Shown one piece after another: positions 57,825 through 58,307 of a DNA stretch of 58,307 bases. The notes below the pieces were generated by a model that saw only the letters and a program-made list of their open reading frames with translations, was not told the DNA's origin and searched no databases. Numbering within the stretch: the first letter of the stretch is position 1; each line of letters starts with the position of its first letter. The translations under genes and the position numbers were made by a program. Source of the DNA: Pseudoneurospora amorphoporcata (Eukaryota > Ascomycota > Sordariomycetes > Sordariales > Sordariaceae); NCBI GenBank assembly GCA_033297205.1, contig MU859271.1:1-58307 (forward strand). Reading direction: 5' to 3'.

Positions 57825-58307
57825 TAGCATCGTGACTCACGATATTTCAACAACAAAATACAACATTTTCATCTCCCGCTTCTGCCGACTTCTTCGTTCC
57901 CGCCCGCTCAAGGCATATTCTCCCACCACACCACAAGCGACAACGAACGGATGAGCCACGATGGATGCCACAAATCAGATACGCCAAAGCGGGCGGGAGC
58001 TCATGACCGGAGTGACTGGTTATTGACCATCCGAACCGAATTCGCGTGGTACGAAGAAAAGGGATGAACACGCGTTTTCCATCTCCCATGACGAAAAAGT
58101 CGAAGGCGAAATCTCGAATCTCGAATCTTGGGTGTTCGTGGAACAGGAATCCTGGGATGCTCGGCAAAATTAATTGAGGCGGAGCGTGGGAGAGGGAGCC
58201 CAACTAAAGCCTTATCGCGACCGTTTAATGTCGGCCGATAAGCTTAGCTTTGCTACCCTAGTCCACAGATTGCTGTTTCGCGGGGGCGGGGGGGGGGGGG
58301 GGGGGGC

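Larger units (their letters stand above)
55863..58307. other. Intergenic region to the end of the window
   Basis: 3' flank of the cyclin gene with T runs (55886-55901, 55997-56019), an ATC microsatellite, tetranucleotide repeats and a terminal G run (58288-58306). No gene is supported. Confidence 0.6.

Noticed and set aside
1..58307. CRISPR arrays, bacterial operons or prophage-like features
   Set aside because: The sequence is eukaryotic, and no spaced direct repeats of CRISPR type or ribosome-binding-site organisation were seen.
1..58307. Transposons (LTR or DNA type) and 5S rRNA genes
   Set aside because: No reverse-transcriptase, integrase or transposase motifs, no paired long terminal or inverted repeats, and no 5S internal control sequence were noticed by eye.

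Overview
The window is eukaryotic, from a filamentous ascomycete (Pezizomycotina), most likely a sordariomycete such as a Sordariales member. Evidence: coding regions carry short introns of 50-103 bp with GTAAGT-like donors and CTAAC/CTGAC-like branch sites; the CDK1 has the PSTAIRE helix and a filamentous-fungal insertion; a PCL-type cyclin, a fungal arylamine N-acetyltransferase, fungal membrane-protein families and a Kex2-processed secreted protein are present; TACCTAGGTA-like tetranucleotide stretches are scattered between genes. The genus is not determined.

Layout. 1-1545 (-) is the 5' part of a secreted ExeM/NucH-like nuclease cut by the window edge. A 5.7-kb non-coding stretch leads to a large Ser-rich conserved fungal protein (7216-9837 +). 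Then come a single-pass membrane protein (11564-12903 -), a secreted sorbosone/PQQ-type dehydrogenase with a C-terminal anchor signal (14650-16208 +) and an arylamine N-acetyltransferase (17418-18404 -). Next is a tandem pair of a fungal multi-spanning membrane family: a decayed copy (19430-19983 -) beside an intact one (21209-22399 -). A D-2-hydroxyacid dehydrogenase (23948-24973 -) and a four-exon seven-helix membrane protein (25723-28041 -) follow.

The centre has an intron-containing tRNA that reads as tRNA-Tyr(GUA) (30511-30599 +), an unusual PxTP-repeat protein ending in two cysteines (31338-32204 -), a Thr/Asn-rich protein with a frame break at a G8 tract (33709-34592 -), a possible small gene (35441-35742 -), an AlkB-type dioxygenase (36089-37226 -) and, divergently, CDK1/cdc2 (38500-39653 +).

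The right part holds a tandem family of small secreted cysteine-rich proteins: an intact gene (42047-42680 +), a copy with all exons and splice sites preserved but one early TAG (44003-44690 +), and a third copy reduced to a 3' remnant plus duplicated 3' flank (about 44850-45230). About 9 kb without a recognisable gene follows, ending in the long leader of a PCL/Pho85-type cyclin (54696-55862 +). The last 2.4 kb is non-coding.

Eukaryotic genes here are independent units, not operons. The cell-cycle pair (CDK1 and a cyclin) lies 15 kb apart and is probably linked by chance, since PCL cyclins usually partner Pho85 rather than CDK1. Three runs of ten Ns, each next to long homopolymers, mark assembly gaps, and the sequence beside them is unreliable. 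The most interesting signals are the two duplication-and-decay loci and the PxTP-repeat protein.
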